A DNA stretch of 24,384 nt from Egaibacter sp046050465 (GCA_046050465.1 JBJOPS010000045.1:1-24384); one strand, 5' to 3'; shown: positions 1-7,648, numbered from the stretch's first letter. The notes: generated by a model from the sequence alone, not told the origin. Program-made: numbers and translations.

Positions 1-158
1 CCTCCTGGAAACTCTCGTGAAAGTTGGATAACGGCGGGTTGCAAACGCGAACTGGGTACGATGGCGCACGCCAATGAGTGAACCTCCCCGTCACCAAATC
101 ATCGTGAACCGCCTACCCTGACGTGAACATTGTAGTAACGTCTTTGCCCATCGTTACT
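1..158. other. Left-edge region with no recognised gene
   Basis: This stretch lies beyond the 3' end of the minus-strand helicase. A plus-strand frame stays open from base 1 to a stop at 79-81 (26 codons, beginning PPGNSRES), but it resembles no family I know and may be chance or the tail of a gene off the window. A six-base inverted repeat (GTAACG at 135-140, CGTTAC at 152-157) could form a weak hairpin downstream of the helicase, but it has no U-tract, so I do not call it a terminator. Confidence 0.3.
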
Positions 159-1937
159 TCATCTGGCAGGTTTAGAAAAATTCTTCCTTGAATCTCTCGG
201 TACAAACACCTTGCCATCATTACCGGGCTTGATTCCCATGGGTTTGCCAAAGACTGGTTTACGTATCGCGGCACCAAAATCGCCGCGTGGCGCAGCAGAT
301 GGTTCATATCGGGCCCCATTTCCTCCTGCAAACCGGTCATTGAAACCGCCTTTGCGTTCGTAGTTGGAACCATCACGCTCACCACTAAAACCAACCGGCC
401 GACCACCACCATTGCCAAAGCCACCGAATTTTCGGTCACGTGTCTGCTTGGCCCCAGGCCCACGGCTACCGCGGTTACCAAAATTTTCACCAGCGCGAGT
501 ATCCTGCATTCGCTGCTTAGGTTCCAAACCAGGCACTACTTCAGCCTTGATCGGTTGGCGGTTGTAGGACTCGATATCGGAAATCTTGCGGCGGTCACGA
601 AATTCGGCGAAAGTCACGGCAAGACCGTGACGCCCTGCACGACCTGTACGGCCAATACGGTGCGTGTAGTCCTCCGCCTTCATGGGCAATCCAAAGTTGA
701 ACACGTGGGTGATGGTGGGCACGTCAATACCGCGAGCAGCAACGTCTGTCGCCACCAGAATTTGCACATGACCTTCGCGCAGAGCCATCAGGCGACGGTT
801 GCGCAGACCCTGATTCAGGGCACCGTGCAGGGCCACAGCGCTGAAACCGTCTTGCTGCAGGTCATTGGCCAAACCGTCGCACTCAATTTGAGTGCTGGCA
901 AACACGATGGCCTGATTAATGGTGGTATCACGCAGCCAGTGGTCCAGCAGCTTGCGTTTGTGCTGCGCGGTATCGGCCCAGAACAGGATCTGCTTGATGT
1001 TCTGGTGCTTTTCCTGTGGCGTATCAATCTGAACCCGTTGTGGCTCGCGCATCACGCGGGTTGCCAGTTGTTGAATACGGGGGGCCAACGTGGCACTGAA
1101 CATCATGGTCTGCTTGCGCTCGATGGTGAGCTGGTTCACTTCAGCCAGGTCATCGGCAAAGCCGAGGTCCAGCATGCGGTCAGCTTCGTCAACCACCAGG
1201 AACTGAACCTTGTCCAGTTTGAGTTGCATGGAACGTTGAAGGTCGAGCAGACGACCCGGCGTGGCCACCACCAGATTGGCGTTTTGCAACTTGGCAATTT
1301 GCAACTGGTAAGGCATGCCGCCAACGACATTGGCAACGCGCAGGCCACGGCAATGGCGAACCAGGTCAATTGCATCATGCGCGACCTGCTGGGCCAGTTC
1401 ACGGGTTGGGCACAAAATCAGCGCGCCGGGTTCAGCCGCCTTGAAATTGCGGGAGCTGGTAGGGTCCTTGCGCTTGGGCCGTTTTGGAGGAGCCTCGCCT
1501 TTGGCTGCTGCATCGGCAACCGCTTGTTCAAAATCGGCACGCTCTTTGGCTTGGGCTTCTTCTTCCTGCCTCAACAGCGTGTGTAAAACAGGCAGTAAAA
1601 ATGCGGCGGTTTTGCCACTGCCGGTCTGGCTGGAAACCATCAAGTCGATGAAGCGCTTCGCCTCACCAGCTTTGCTGCCCGTTGGCAACGCCAGCGGAAT
1701 TGTCTTGATTTGAACCGAGGTTGGCTCGGTAAAACCCAGGTCCTGCACGGCTTGCAGGAGCTCAGGCCGCAGGCCCAATTTCTGAAACCCGTTGGGCGCA
1801 GCAGGAATGACATCCTGCACAACATCGTTGGACTCAACAGAATTTCCGGCAGCGCAGACATCGCCGGAATGATTGGAGTCATGGGAAAGGGGATTGGCAG
1901 ACGAAAAGTCGCCTGTCACTTCAAAAGCGTCAGTCAT
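159..1937 (-). CDS. rhlE: DEAD-box ATP-dependent RNA helicase (RhlE-like)
   Basis: This 592-residue protein should use ATP to unwind or remodel RNA, probably in ribosome assembly or RNA turnover. All superfamily 2 DEAD-box motifs are visible: a Q-motif near 69-76 (GFTEPTSVQ), motif I SQTGSGKT at 103-110, PTRELA at 177-182, DEAD at 250-253, SAT at 281-283 and HRIGRTGR at 426-433. Residues 122-165 are a charged Glu/Ala/Lys-rich insertion between motifs I and Ia. The C-terminal tail (about 483-592) is rich in Gly, Arg and Asn, typical of a nonspecific RNA-binding tail. The first 45 residues are acidic and low in complexity. The ATG at 1937 has a modest GAGAAA-type ribosome site. A structured leader lies upstream. 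The family is certain; the exact subgroup (RhlE versus another RhlE/DbpA-like member) is inferred. Confidence 0.93.
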   Translation of the reverse strand: MTDAFEVTGDFSSANPLSHDSNHSGDVCAAGNSVESNDVVQDVIPAAPNGFQKLGLRPELLQAVQDLGFTEPTSVQIKTIPLALPTGSKAGEAKRFIDLMVSSQTGSGKTAAFLLPVLHTLLRQEEEAQAKERADFEQAVADAAAKGEAPPKRPKRKDPTSSRNFKAAEPGALILCPTRELAQQVAHDAIDLVRHCRGLRVANVVGGMPYQLQIAKLQNANLVVATPGRLLDLQRSMQLKLDKVQFLVVDEADRMLDLGFADDLAEVNQLTIERKQTMMFSATLAPRIQQLATRVMREPQRVQIDTPQEKHQNIKQILFWADTAQHKRKLLDHWLRDTTINQAIVFASTQIECDGLANDLQQDGFSAVALHGALNQGLRNRRLMALREGHVQILVATDVAARGIDVPTITHVFNFGLPMKAEDYTHRIGRTGRAGRHGLAVTFAEFRDRRKISDIESYNRQPIKAEVVPGLEPKQRMQDTRAGENFGNRGSRGPGAKQTRDRKFGGFGNGGGRPVGFSGERDGSNYERKGGFNDRFAGGNGARYEPSAAPRGDFGAAIRKPVFGKPMGIKPGNDGKVFVPRDSRKNFSKPAR

Positions 1938-1956
1938 GTATTTCTCACACGCGAGT

Positions 1957-1973
1957 GCCGCCGGATAGGCGGC
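1957..1973 (-). promoter_or_regulatory. GC-rich hairpin in helicase leader
   Basis: GCCGCC, a five-base loop and GGCGGC form a perfect six-pair stem that ends about 20 bases before the helicase start codon on the transcribed strand. There is no U-tract, so it is not a standard terminator. A role in translation or mRNA stability is inference. Confidence 0.4.
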
Positions 1974-2012
1974 TGCTCCGTTAATGGTTAAAAAACATCA
2001 ACCATCAAACGG

Positions 2013-2026
2013 AACCTGCGCAGGTT
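2013..2026. promoter_or_regulatory. 14-bp perfect palindrome AACCTGCGCAGGTT
   Basis: A perfect 14-base palindrome in the spacer between orn and the helicase gene. It could be an operator for helicase transcription or a short RNA hairpin. The flanking GGTTAAA (1986-1992) and TTTAACC (2025-2031) could pair with each other; the second overlaps the palindrome by two bases, so the two structures compete at that point. Function is not known. Confidence 0.4.
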
Positions 2027-2137
2027 TAACCGGCGCTTGGAGCTCATTTCTGCGAGCCCTGTGTGTGAAGGGAGATGTGCAAACGCACTACTATTTGCAG
2101 TGCAACCGTGGATTATGGCACGGATTCGGGTTTCTAC

Positions 2138-2710
2138 CTAATCTCCCAACTTAAGGAAGTGTTCCCGGTAGTGAATCAACTCGTCGATGGACTCATGAAC
2201 ATCGGCCAGCGCCGTGTGGCTTTGCCGCTTCTTGAACGAGCTGTATACCGAGGGCCGCCAACGCTTGGACAGCTCCTTGAGCGTGCTGACGTCCAGATTG
2301 CGGTAATGAAAAAAAGCTTCCAGCTTCGGCATGTATTTCACCAGAAACCGCCGGTCTTGCCCGATGCTGTTGCCACACATGGGGGAGCCGCCTTTGGGCA
2401 CATACTGGCTCAGGAACGCGATCAATTGTGCCTGTGCGACGTCTTCATCCAGGGTTGACGCCTTGACCTTGTCAATCAGTCCGCTTCTGCCATGGGTGCC
2501 CTTGTTCCAGGCATCCATCTTGTCCAGTTGCTCATTGGACTGGTGAATGACCAGAACCGGCCCTTCCACGCGGGGCTCCAGGTTGGGGCCGGTCACGATC
2601 ACGGCAATTTCGATGATGCGTTCCACGTCGGGCTCCAGCCCGGTCATTTCACAGTCGAGCCAGATCAGGTTTTGATCAGATTTGGGGAGTTGGGGTGTTG
2701 TTTCAGCCAT
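2138..2710 (-). CDS. orn: Oligoribonuclease (DEDDh 3'-5' exonuclease)
   Basis: This enzyme degrades two- to five-residue RNA fragments, including pGpG from cyclic-di-GMP breakdown, to mononucleotides in the cytoplasm. The DEDDh exonuclease signatures are present: WLDCEMTGL near the N terminus (Asp and Glu), GNSIGQDRRFL in the middle (Asp), and HTALADVHESIDEL near the C terminus (His and Asp). The length of 190 residues is close to the usual 180-200. I chose the ATG at 2710 (MAETTPQ); another in-frame ATG at 2719 adds three residues, and neither has a strong ribosome site. The gene is divergent from the M48 protease, with only about 37 bases between them. Confidence 0.95.
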   Translation of the reverse strand: MAETTPQLPKSDQNLIWLDCEMTGLEPDVERIIEIAVIVTGPNLEPRVEGPVLVIHQSNEQLDKMDAWNKGTHGRSGLIDKVKASTLDEDVAQAQLIAFLSQYVPKGGSPMCGNSIGQDRRFLVKYMPKLEAFFHYRNLDVSTLKELSKRWRPSVYSSFKKRQSHTALADVHESIDELIHYREHFLKLGD

Positions 2711-2747
2711 GGGCCACATTGTCGCCGATGACCTAAACTAGCAGCCA

Positions 2748-4055
2748 ATGACCGATTCGACAGACACTTTCTTCTCAGCGGGCAACGCTTCGCCCCTATT
2801 GACGCTGACCTTCGCCATCACGATGCTTCTTGGGCTGGTCTTGAAGCTTTGGCTCGCCTCCCGGCAGATTCGCCATGTGGCACGCCACCGTGATGCCGTG
2901 CCTATAGCGTTCGCCCAAACCGTTTCTCTACCCGCACACCAAAAGGCGGCGGATTACACCATCACCAAAGCCCGCTTTGGTTTGCTGGAGCTGGCTTTGG
3001 GTACGGTCCTGTTGCTAGGCTGGACACTTCTGGGCGGTTTGTCAGCCCTCAATCAGACTTTGATGACCTGGCTGGGCGGCGGCTTGGTCCAGCAACTCGC
3101 CTTGTTAACGTCCTTTGCACTGATCAGTGGCCTGCTGGACCTCCCCGCCACCCTGTATCAGACCTTTGTGATTGAGGAGCGCTTTGGGTTCAACAAGATG
3201 ACCTGGAAGCTGTGGCTGGTCGATTTGGTCAAGTCCAGCTTGATTGGCGCACTCATTGGTTTGCCGCTGGCCGCTCTCATTTTGTGGCTGATGGGTGCGA
3301 CGGGTTCATGGTGGTGGCTGTGGGCATGGGGCGTCTGGACCGGTTTCAATCTGCTCCTGCTGTTGATCTACCCGACCTTCATCGCGCCGCTGTTCAATTC
3401 ATTTAAACCGCTGGAAGATGAGAACCTGAAAACACGCGTTACCGCGTTGATGCAACGCTGCGGATTTGCCGCCAAAGGCTTTTTCGTGATGGACGGCAGC
3501 AAGCGCAGTGGCCATGGCAACGCTTACTTCACCGGGTTTGGCGCCTCGCGGCGCGTGGTGTTTTTTGATACCTTGCTGGCCAAGCTGTCCCCTTGCGAGG
3601 TGGATGCGGTCCTTGCACATGAACTGGGACATTTCAAACACAAGCACATTGTCAAACGCATGGTATCGCTCTTCGCCCTGAGTCTGCTGGGTTTTGCGCT
3701 GCTGGGCTGGCTGGCGAATCAGGTCTGGTTTTACGCCGGCTTGGGCGTTCAACCCAATCTGGGTGCGCCGAATGATGCACTGGCATTGCTGTTGTTCCTG
3801 ATGGTTGTACCCGTCTTCAGTCTGTTCATCTCGCCCATATTTGCGCAACTGTCGCGAAAACATGAATTCGAGGCCGATGCCTATGCGGTCGCACAGACCA
3901 GTGGATCGGACTTGTCCAGTGCATTGCTGAAGCTTTATGAAGACAACGCATCCACGCTCACACCCGACCCGGTGTACGTCAAGTTCTACTATTCGCATCC
4001 ACCTGCATCCGAGCGCCTGTCGCGCATGGCGCCGCTGGTAGCTGCCCAATCTTGA
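2748..4055 (+). CDS. M48 family membrane zinc metalloprotease (Ste24/HtpX-like)
   Basis: This 435-residue integral membrane zinc protease resembles the CAAX-protease Ste24 family and should act in inner-membrane protein quality control; its bacterial substrate is not known. The zinc signature HELGH is at 291-295 and the third ligand Glu is in EFEADAYA at about 375. Several hydrophobic segments precede the catalytic domain (about 18-35, 75-95, 105-130, 150-180 and 185-210), and two more follow HELGH (about 305-330 and 345-365). This matches the M48 N-terminal plus peptidase layout. It begins close to the divergent orn start and ends nine bases before the phhB ATG, so the two are probably cotranscribed. 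The ribosome site before 2748 is weak. Confidence 0.9.
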   Translation: MTDSTDTFFSAGNASPLLTLTFAITMLLGLVLKLWLASRQIRHVARHRDAVPIAFAQTVSLPAHQKAADYTITKARFGLLELALGTVLLLGWTLLGGLSALNQTLMTWLGGGLVQQLALLTSFALISGLLDLPATLYQTFVIEERFGFNKMTWKLWLVDLVKSSLIGALIGLPLAALILWLMGATGSWWWLWAWGVWTGFNLLLLLIYPTFIAPLFNSFKPLEDENLKTRVTALMQRCGFAAKGFFVMDGSKRSGHGNAYFTGFGASRRVVFFDTLLAKLSPCEVDAVLAHELGHFKHKHIVKRMVSLFALSLLGFALLGWLANQVWFYAGLGVQPNLGAPNDALALLLFLMVVPVFSLFISPIFAQLSRKHEFEADAYAVAQTSGSDLSSALLKLYEDNASTLTPDPVYVKFYYSHPPASERLSRMAPLVAAQS

Positions 4056-4064
4056 AGACCATCA

Positions 4065-4400
4065 ATGACCGATAATTTGAAGAAAAAAGACTGGTCAGCC
4101 CTTGCCAGACGTGCGCTAACAGCTACCGAAATAGTAGCAAATTTGGCGAAAATTGAGGGGTGGAAACTCACAGGTGATGGCTCGTCAGTCGCCATAGAGA
4201 AGACGTTTACTTTCAAAAATTACTACCAGACGATGGCCTTCGTCAATGCCGTAGCGTTCATTGCCCACGTGCAGGATCATCACCCCGATTTATCCGTTCA
4301 CTACGAACGCTGCGTGGTGCGATTCAACACGCATGATGTGGGCGGCCTGTCTGTAACGGACTTTGATTGTGCAACCCAGATTGAAGCGTTGTTGACATGA
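4065..4400 (+). CDS. phhB: 4a-hydroxytetrahydrobiopterin dehydratase (pterin carbinolamine dehydratase)
   Basis: This enzyme dehydrates 4a-hydroxytetrahydropterin, the product of pterin-dependent aromatic hydroxylases, so that the cofactor can be recycled. The 111 residues match the usual family length. The signature HHPDLSVHY (from about 72) and the FNTHDVGGLS block (about 87-96) hold the conserved histidines. No phenylalanine hydroxylase gene lies in this window, so the local partner is unknown; orphan copies are common. It follows the M48 gene by nine bases and precedes rsgA by 48. Codons 20-25 contain a GCTAC-N7-GTAGC repeat-like sequence, described separately. Confidence 0.92.
   Translation: MTDNLKKKDWSALARRALTATEIVANLAKIEGWKLTGDGSSVAIEKTFTFKNYYQTMAFVNAVAFIAHVQDHHPDLSVHYERCVVRFNTHDVGGLSVTDFDCATQIEALLT
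4122..4138. repeat. GCTAY-N7-GTAGC palindromic repeat, copy 1 (inside phhB)
   Basis: GCTAC, a seven-base spacer (CGAAATA) and GTAGC, preceded by GCGCTAACA. It is read in frame as residues Ala20 to Ala25 of the pterin dehydratase. The flanking protein sequence looks normal for the family, so this may be a coincidental match rather than an insertion. Confidence 0.4.
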
Positions 4401-4448
4401 GGCAAACCATGGGCCAAGCGCGAACCGCGTCATACGTGGGAGTTCTTT

Positions 4449-5378
4449 TTGATTGAGCGGGCGACTCTGGACCGCGGTCTGATTGTGGCCAACTATGGTC
4501 GTCATTTTCTGGTCGAAACCCCCGAAGGAAAACGCCTCATCTGCCATTCACGTGGCAAGAAAAGCCAGGCTGTGGTGGGGGACCGCGTGTTGTGGCAAGC
4601 CAGCCAGGATGAAGGGACAATTGAAAAAATAGAAGAACGCCGCAATCTGTTTTACCGGCAGGACGAGATTCGCACCAAGTCGTTCGCAGCCAATCTGGAT
4701 CAAGTCCTCATCCTGATCGCGGCTGAACCGGAGTTCTCCAGTAGTCAGTTATCGCGTGCGCTCATTGCGGCCGAGGCCGAAAACATTACTCCCATCATCG
4801 CGTTGAATAAAAGCGATCTGGTAGCGCCGTTTGCCCGCGCCTGGGAATGGCTGTTGCCCTACCGGCACATGCACTATGAAGTGTTGCCACTGTCGCTCAA
4901 ACGAGCAGGCGACGTTGATCGGGACATCTTGCTCAAGCATCTGACAGGTAAAACTACGTTGGTCTTGGGTCCGTCTGGTGCAGGTAAAAGCACATTGATT
5001 AACCTGCTGGCCCCCGGCTCACTGGCCCAGACAGGGGAGATTTCGCAAGCACTGAACTCCGGAAAACATACCACCACCAGCACCACCTGGTATTGGGTAG
5101 ATGCAGGGAAAACGACCGCCCTTATCGACTCACCCGGATTTCAGGAGTTCGGCTTGAACCACATCGATCCGGCCCAGCTGGCCGCCTACATGCCCGATCT
5201 CAAACCCCATGTAGTCAACTGCAAGTTTTACAACTGCACACACCTGCATGAGCCTGGTTGTGGAGTCAAGTCCGCGATTCAATCAACCGAATCTCATCCA
5301 AACTCCTGCGACATAAGTGCAAATCGCTACAGAATATATAGTGATTTGTATGCGGAATTAAGTAGATTCAGGTACTAA
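4449..5378 (+). CDS. rsgA: Small-ribosomal-subunit biogenesis GTPase RsgA
   Basis: RsgA is a circularly permuted GTPase that checks late 30S subunit maturation. Its parts appear in the expected permuted order: an N-terminal OB-fold (about 1-75), G4 NKSD at 120-123, the P-loop GPSGAGKS at 174-181, G3 DSPG at 227-230, and a C-terminal zinc knuckle with Cys258, Cys263, His265 and Cys271. The length is 309 residues. The start is TTG at 4449: no in-frame ATG or GTG occurs between the phhB stop and this codon, and GGGAG lies six bases upstream. The last 35 or so residues are encoded by AT-rich DNA (about 38% GC over 5281-5400 by hand count) with codons such as ATA, TTA and AGA, unlike the rest of the gene. 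Confidence 0.94.
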   Translation: MIERATLDRGLIVANYGRHFLVETPEGKRLICHSRGKKSQAVVGDRVLWQASQDEGTIEKIEERRNLFYRQDEIRTKSFAANLDQVLILIAAEPEFSSSQLSRALIAAEAENITPIIALNKSDLVAPFARAWEWLLPYRHMHYEVLPLSLKRAGDVDRDILLKHLTGKTTLVLGPSGAGKSTLINLLAPGSLAQTGEISQALNSGKHTTTSTTWYWVDAGKTTALIDSPGFQEFGLNHIDPAQLAAYMPDLKPHVVNCKFYNCTHLHEPGCGVKSAIQSTESHPNSCDISANRYRIYSDLYAELSRFRY

Positions 5379-5414
5379 TATAAGTTCTCCTCTGCTACGC
5401 CTGCTGTGATTTCT

Positions 5415-6371
5415 TTATCCCAAAAGGCGTGCCAGTGTGAGCAAAGCCAATAGCAACATCCACATAACCACAGTTCGCCAGACCAAGCCAACTATTGCTC
5501 GCAGGTGTGCGAGTTCAGGAGGTTGTCCCACTCGAGGAGCAGATCTACGCTCGATTTGACTTGGAACAGGGCCCATGAATATGGGACGCAAATTCAGGTT
5601 GATGGCCCCGGCAGTCGCAGCAAGAATAACGTTGTCGTTATCACTCCCCCTGCCCTGATCAGCGTTACGCCAGCTGTCAATGGTGTCTTCGAAGCTGCCC
5701 ACTACCGCAAAACCGAGTGCCGTCACACGGGCAGGTAACCAGTCAACGGCCAACCATATAACAACTGATACCGACTGCAGAGCATTGCTCACAGGTTGAT
5801 GCAACGAATTACCGTGGTGACTCCAGTAGCGCGCCACCAAATCGCTTAACCGATATAACACAGCACCTGCGGGCCCGAGTCCAAGAGCAGCCAGAACCGA
5901 ATACCACGCCAGTACACCAAACACGTGGCGATGAGCAGCCAAAACAGAGTGTGCAATAACTTGTCGAACGATCTCGCTTCGAGGCAGATCATCCGCGTTG
6001 ATTTGCTGCCATCTGGCCAGAAGGGTCCGTGCAAGTTTTTCATCACCCTCTTCCAGTGCATCACGTATGCCCGTGAAATGATAGCTAAATTGTCTGAAAC
6101 CAAGCGTTGCATACAGAACAAACACATTCCAGATAACCGCAGCGGTCCAGCCCAAAATGGTAATCAGTGCCCAATACACAGCCGAGGTCATCAGCATAGG
6201 CACCAGAACTGTAAAACTCCAAGCCAGCCAACCATGTGATTGTGAGCCGGCGTCAAGATTTAGGGTGATCCATCGAACCCAGGCCTGTACACCGTTGTGC
6301 ACTGGATTACCTCTGGTCAGAGGACGCGCCTGTTCAAGAAGCAGGGCAACAAGAATGGCAAGAAAACTCAT
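5415..6371 (-). CDS. CobD/CbiB/AmpE-family integral membrane protein
   Basis: This is a 318-residue membrane protein. Hydrophobic segments lie at the N terminus (MSFLAILVALLLEQ), around residues 45-80, around 150-175, around 200-225, and at the C terminus. It resembles proteins labelled CobD/CbiB family in Burkholderiales. The N-terminal LLLEQxRPL and the absence of any other cobalamin gene nearby suggest it is closer to AmpE-like membrane proteins than to a true adenosylcobinamide-phosphate synthase. The start at 6371 was chosen because homologues begin with MSFLAIL; an upstream extension to 6515 would overlap the Nudix gene heavily. It begins 23 bases after the Nudix gene ends, so the two probably form an operon. 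Function is uncertain. Confidence 0.75.
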   Translation of the reverse strand: MSFLAILVALLLEQARPLTRGNPVHNGVQAWVRWITLNLDAGSQSHGWLAWSFTVLVPMLMTSAVYWALITILGWTAAVIWNVFVLYATLGFRQFSYHFTGIRDALEEGDEKLARTLLARWQQINADDLPRSEIVRQVIAHSVLAAHRHVFGVLAWYSVLAALGLGPAGAVLYRLSDLVARYWSHHGNSLHQPVSNALQSVSVVIWLAVDWLPARVTALGFAVVGSFEDTIDSWRNADQGRGSDNDNVILAATAGAINLNLRPIFMGPVPSQIERRSAPRVGQPPELAHLRAIVGLVWRTVVMWMLLLALLTLARLLG

Positions 6372-6394
6372 GAGGTCATCATACCGACCCGACG

Positions 6395-7123
6395 TCACGC
6401 CGACAGGAAACGGTAAAAATTGCGGAGCATGCCCGCCGTGGCGCCCCAGATAAAGCGCTCGGCCACCGGGTCCTGGTACGGCATGGACAGCCACTCGCGC
6501 CGCACACCTTCCCACTCGAACGCATGGCGACGGTGATTGGCGGGATTCATCAGAAACGCAAGGGGAACCTCGAATACATCAGCCACCTCGTCCGCGTTGG
6601 GCGCCAGGGTGAAGCCCGGGGCTACCAGCGCCACAACCGGGGAGATGATGAACGATGTGCCCGTCACGTAAACCGGCAACGAGCCCAGTACCTGGACAAA
6701 TTCGCGTCCCAGCCCCACCTCTTCCTCCGTCTCGCGCAAGGCGGTCACAAACAGGTCGGCATCCCCCTCATCCTGCTTGCCACCGGGAAAAGCAACCTGG
6801 CCAGAGTGGGTGGAGAGATGTGCTGTGCGTTGGGTGAGCAAAATGGTCGGTACCTCATGCATCACGATCGGGATCAATACCGAAGCATTCATCGGTGGCC
6901 GATCGGCAAATTTCCGCTCCGCCAGCAACTCCGGCTCCCAGACGGGTGGCTGGATGAAGCGCTGTCTCAAGGCATCTGGCGTCAACGACGACGCGGCAAC
7001 GACAGGAAGGTGCGTGTCAACGCCAATCACGGGAATCCGTCTCGGGTCAAAGTTGGGCAGCTTTGACAGGGGCGTGATGGAATGTGGAGCGGGCACTTTG
7101 AAATCGGTGAGTGGGCCTGGCAA
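6395..7123 (-). CDS. Nudix hydrolase, CoA pyrophosphatase type (NudL-like)
   Basis: This protein probably cleaves coenzyme A or its derivatives to a phosphopantetheine product and 3',5'-ADP. The CoA-type upstream motif GQVAFPGG is at 108-115. The Nudix helix runs from about 114 to 138 and ends REtEEeVGL. The glutamate at one classical Nudix position is replaced by Ala, as I recall for E. coli NudL. The 242-residue reading starts at TTG 7123, only a few bases from the T-tract of the rplS terminator and without a clear ribosome site. GTG at 7096 (residue 10) is an equally plausible start. The membrane protein gene follows immediately. Family is confident; substrate is inferred. Confidence 0.85.
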   Translation of the reverse strand: MPGPLTDFKVPAPHSITPLSKLPNFDPRRIPVIGVDTHLPVVAASSLTPDALRQRFIQPPVWEPELLAERKFADRPPMNASVLIPIVMHEVPTILLTQRTAHLSTHSGQVAFPGGKQDEGDADLFVTALRETEEEVGLGREFVQVLGSLPVYVTGTSFIISPVVALVAPGFTLAPNADEVADVFEVPLAFLMNPANHRRHAFEWEGVRREWLSMPYQDPVAERFIWGATAGMLRNFYRFLSA

Positions 7124-7128
7124 AAACT

Positions 7129-7166
7129 AAAAAGCCGCCTCAAGCAAACGCTGGGGCGGCTTTTTT
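7129..7166 (-). terminator. Rho-independent terminator after rplS
   Basis: The arms AAAAAGCCGCC (7129-7139) and GGCGGCTTTTT (7155-7165) enclose a 15-base loop and are flanked by A and T runs on both sides, so the structure can work in either direction. It lies just downstream of the rplS stop on the minus strand and should end the rpsP-rimM-trmD-rplS transcript. Confidence 0.88.
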
Positions 7167-7181
7167 GGAGACAGACTGATC

Positions 7182-7556
7182 TTATGCGACGATCGTCTTC
7201 TTCGCTGGCAGTTTTTCCTTGATACGGGCCGACTTGCCGCTGCGGTCACGCAGGTAGTACAGTTTGGCGCGACGCACATCGCCACGGCGTTTGACTTCGA
7301 TGCCAGCGATCAGCGGGCTGTAGGTCTGGAACGTACGCTCCACGCCTTCACCGCTGGAAATTTTGCGAACGATAAAGCCGCTGTTCAGACCACGATTGCG
7401 CTTGGCGATCACGATGCCTTCATAAGCCTGCACACGTTTGCGGGTGCCTTCAACCACGTTGACGCTTACGACAACGGTGTCACCAGGCGAGAACTCGGGG
7501 ATATTTTTCCCGAGGCGAGCAATTTCTTCTTGCTCCAGGGTTTGGATCAGGTTCAT
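7182..7556 (-). CDS. rplS: 50S ribosomal protein L19
   Basis: L19 sits at the interface of the two ribosomal subunits. The 124-residue sequence carries hallmark blocks such as FSPGDTVVVSVNVVEGTRKRVQAYEG and RRAKLYYLRDRSGKSARIKEK. The start is the ATG at 7556, preceded by an AGGAAAT-type ribosome site; a longer reading to 7613 would add 19 residues that L19 proteins lack. It is the last gene of the conserved S16-RimM-TrmD-L19 operon, 92 bases after the trmD stop. That gap has no strong hairpin that I can see. A terminator follows. Confidence 0.97.
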   Translation of the reverse strand: MNLIQTLEQEEIARLGKNIPEFSPGDTVVVSVNVVEGTRKRVQAYEGIVIAKRNRGLNSGFIVRKISSGEGVERTFQTYSPLIAGIEVKRRGDVRRAKLYYLRDRSGKSARIKEKLPAKKTIVA

Positions 7557-7648
7557 GATTTCCTCAATGGATCTTGTTCGCGCCAGTGCCGGAATTGACA
7601 CTAAAGGCCTCAAAGCTAAAAAGCAGAGGCGGCCGAGCAGAGGATCAG

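Noticed and set aside
1..81. Possible C-terminal end of a gene entering from the left
   Set aside because: Only 26 codons are visible, with no recognisable sequence and another frame equally possible.
135..157. GTAACG/CGTTAC hairpin after the helicase stop as a terminator
   Set aside because: The stem has six mixed pairs with an 11-base loop and no following U-tract.
555..1586. Long plus-strand open frame opposite the helicase
   Set aside because: It is antisense to a gene with every DEAD-box motif, has a His/Gln-rich composition typical of shadow frames, and matches no family.
2078..2123. Small inverted repeats TGCAAA/TTTGCA and CCGTG/CACGG downstream of orn
   Set aside because: The stems are five to six pairs without a U-tract or conserved context, so they are not distinguishable from chance.
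3399..4049. 216-codon minus-strand frame opposite the M48 protease
   Set aside because: The composition is rich in Gln, Arg and Cys as in shadow frames, and the plus-strand gene has clear HELGH and EADA motifs.
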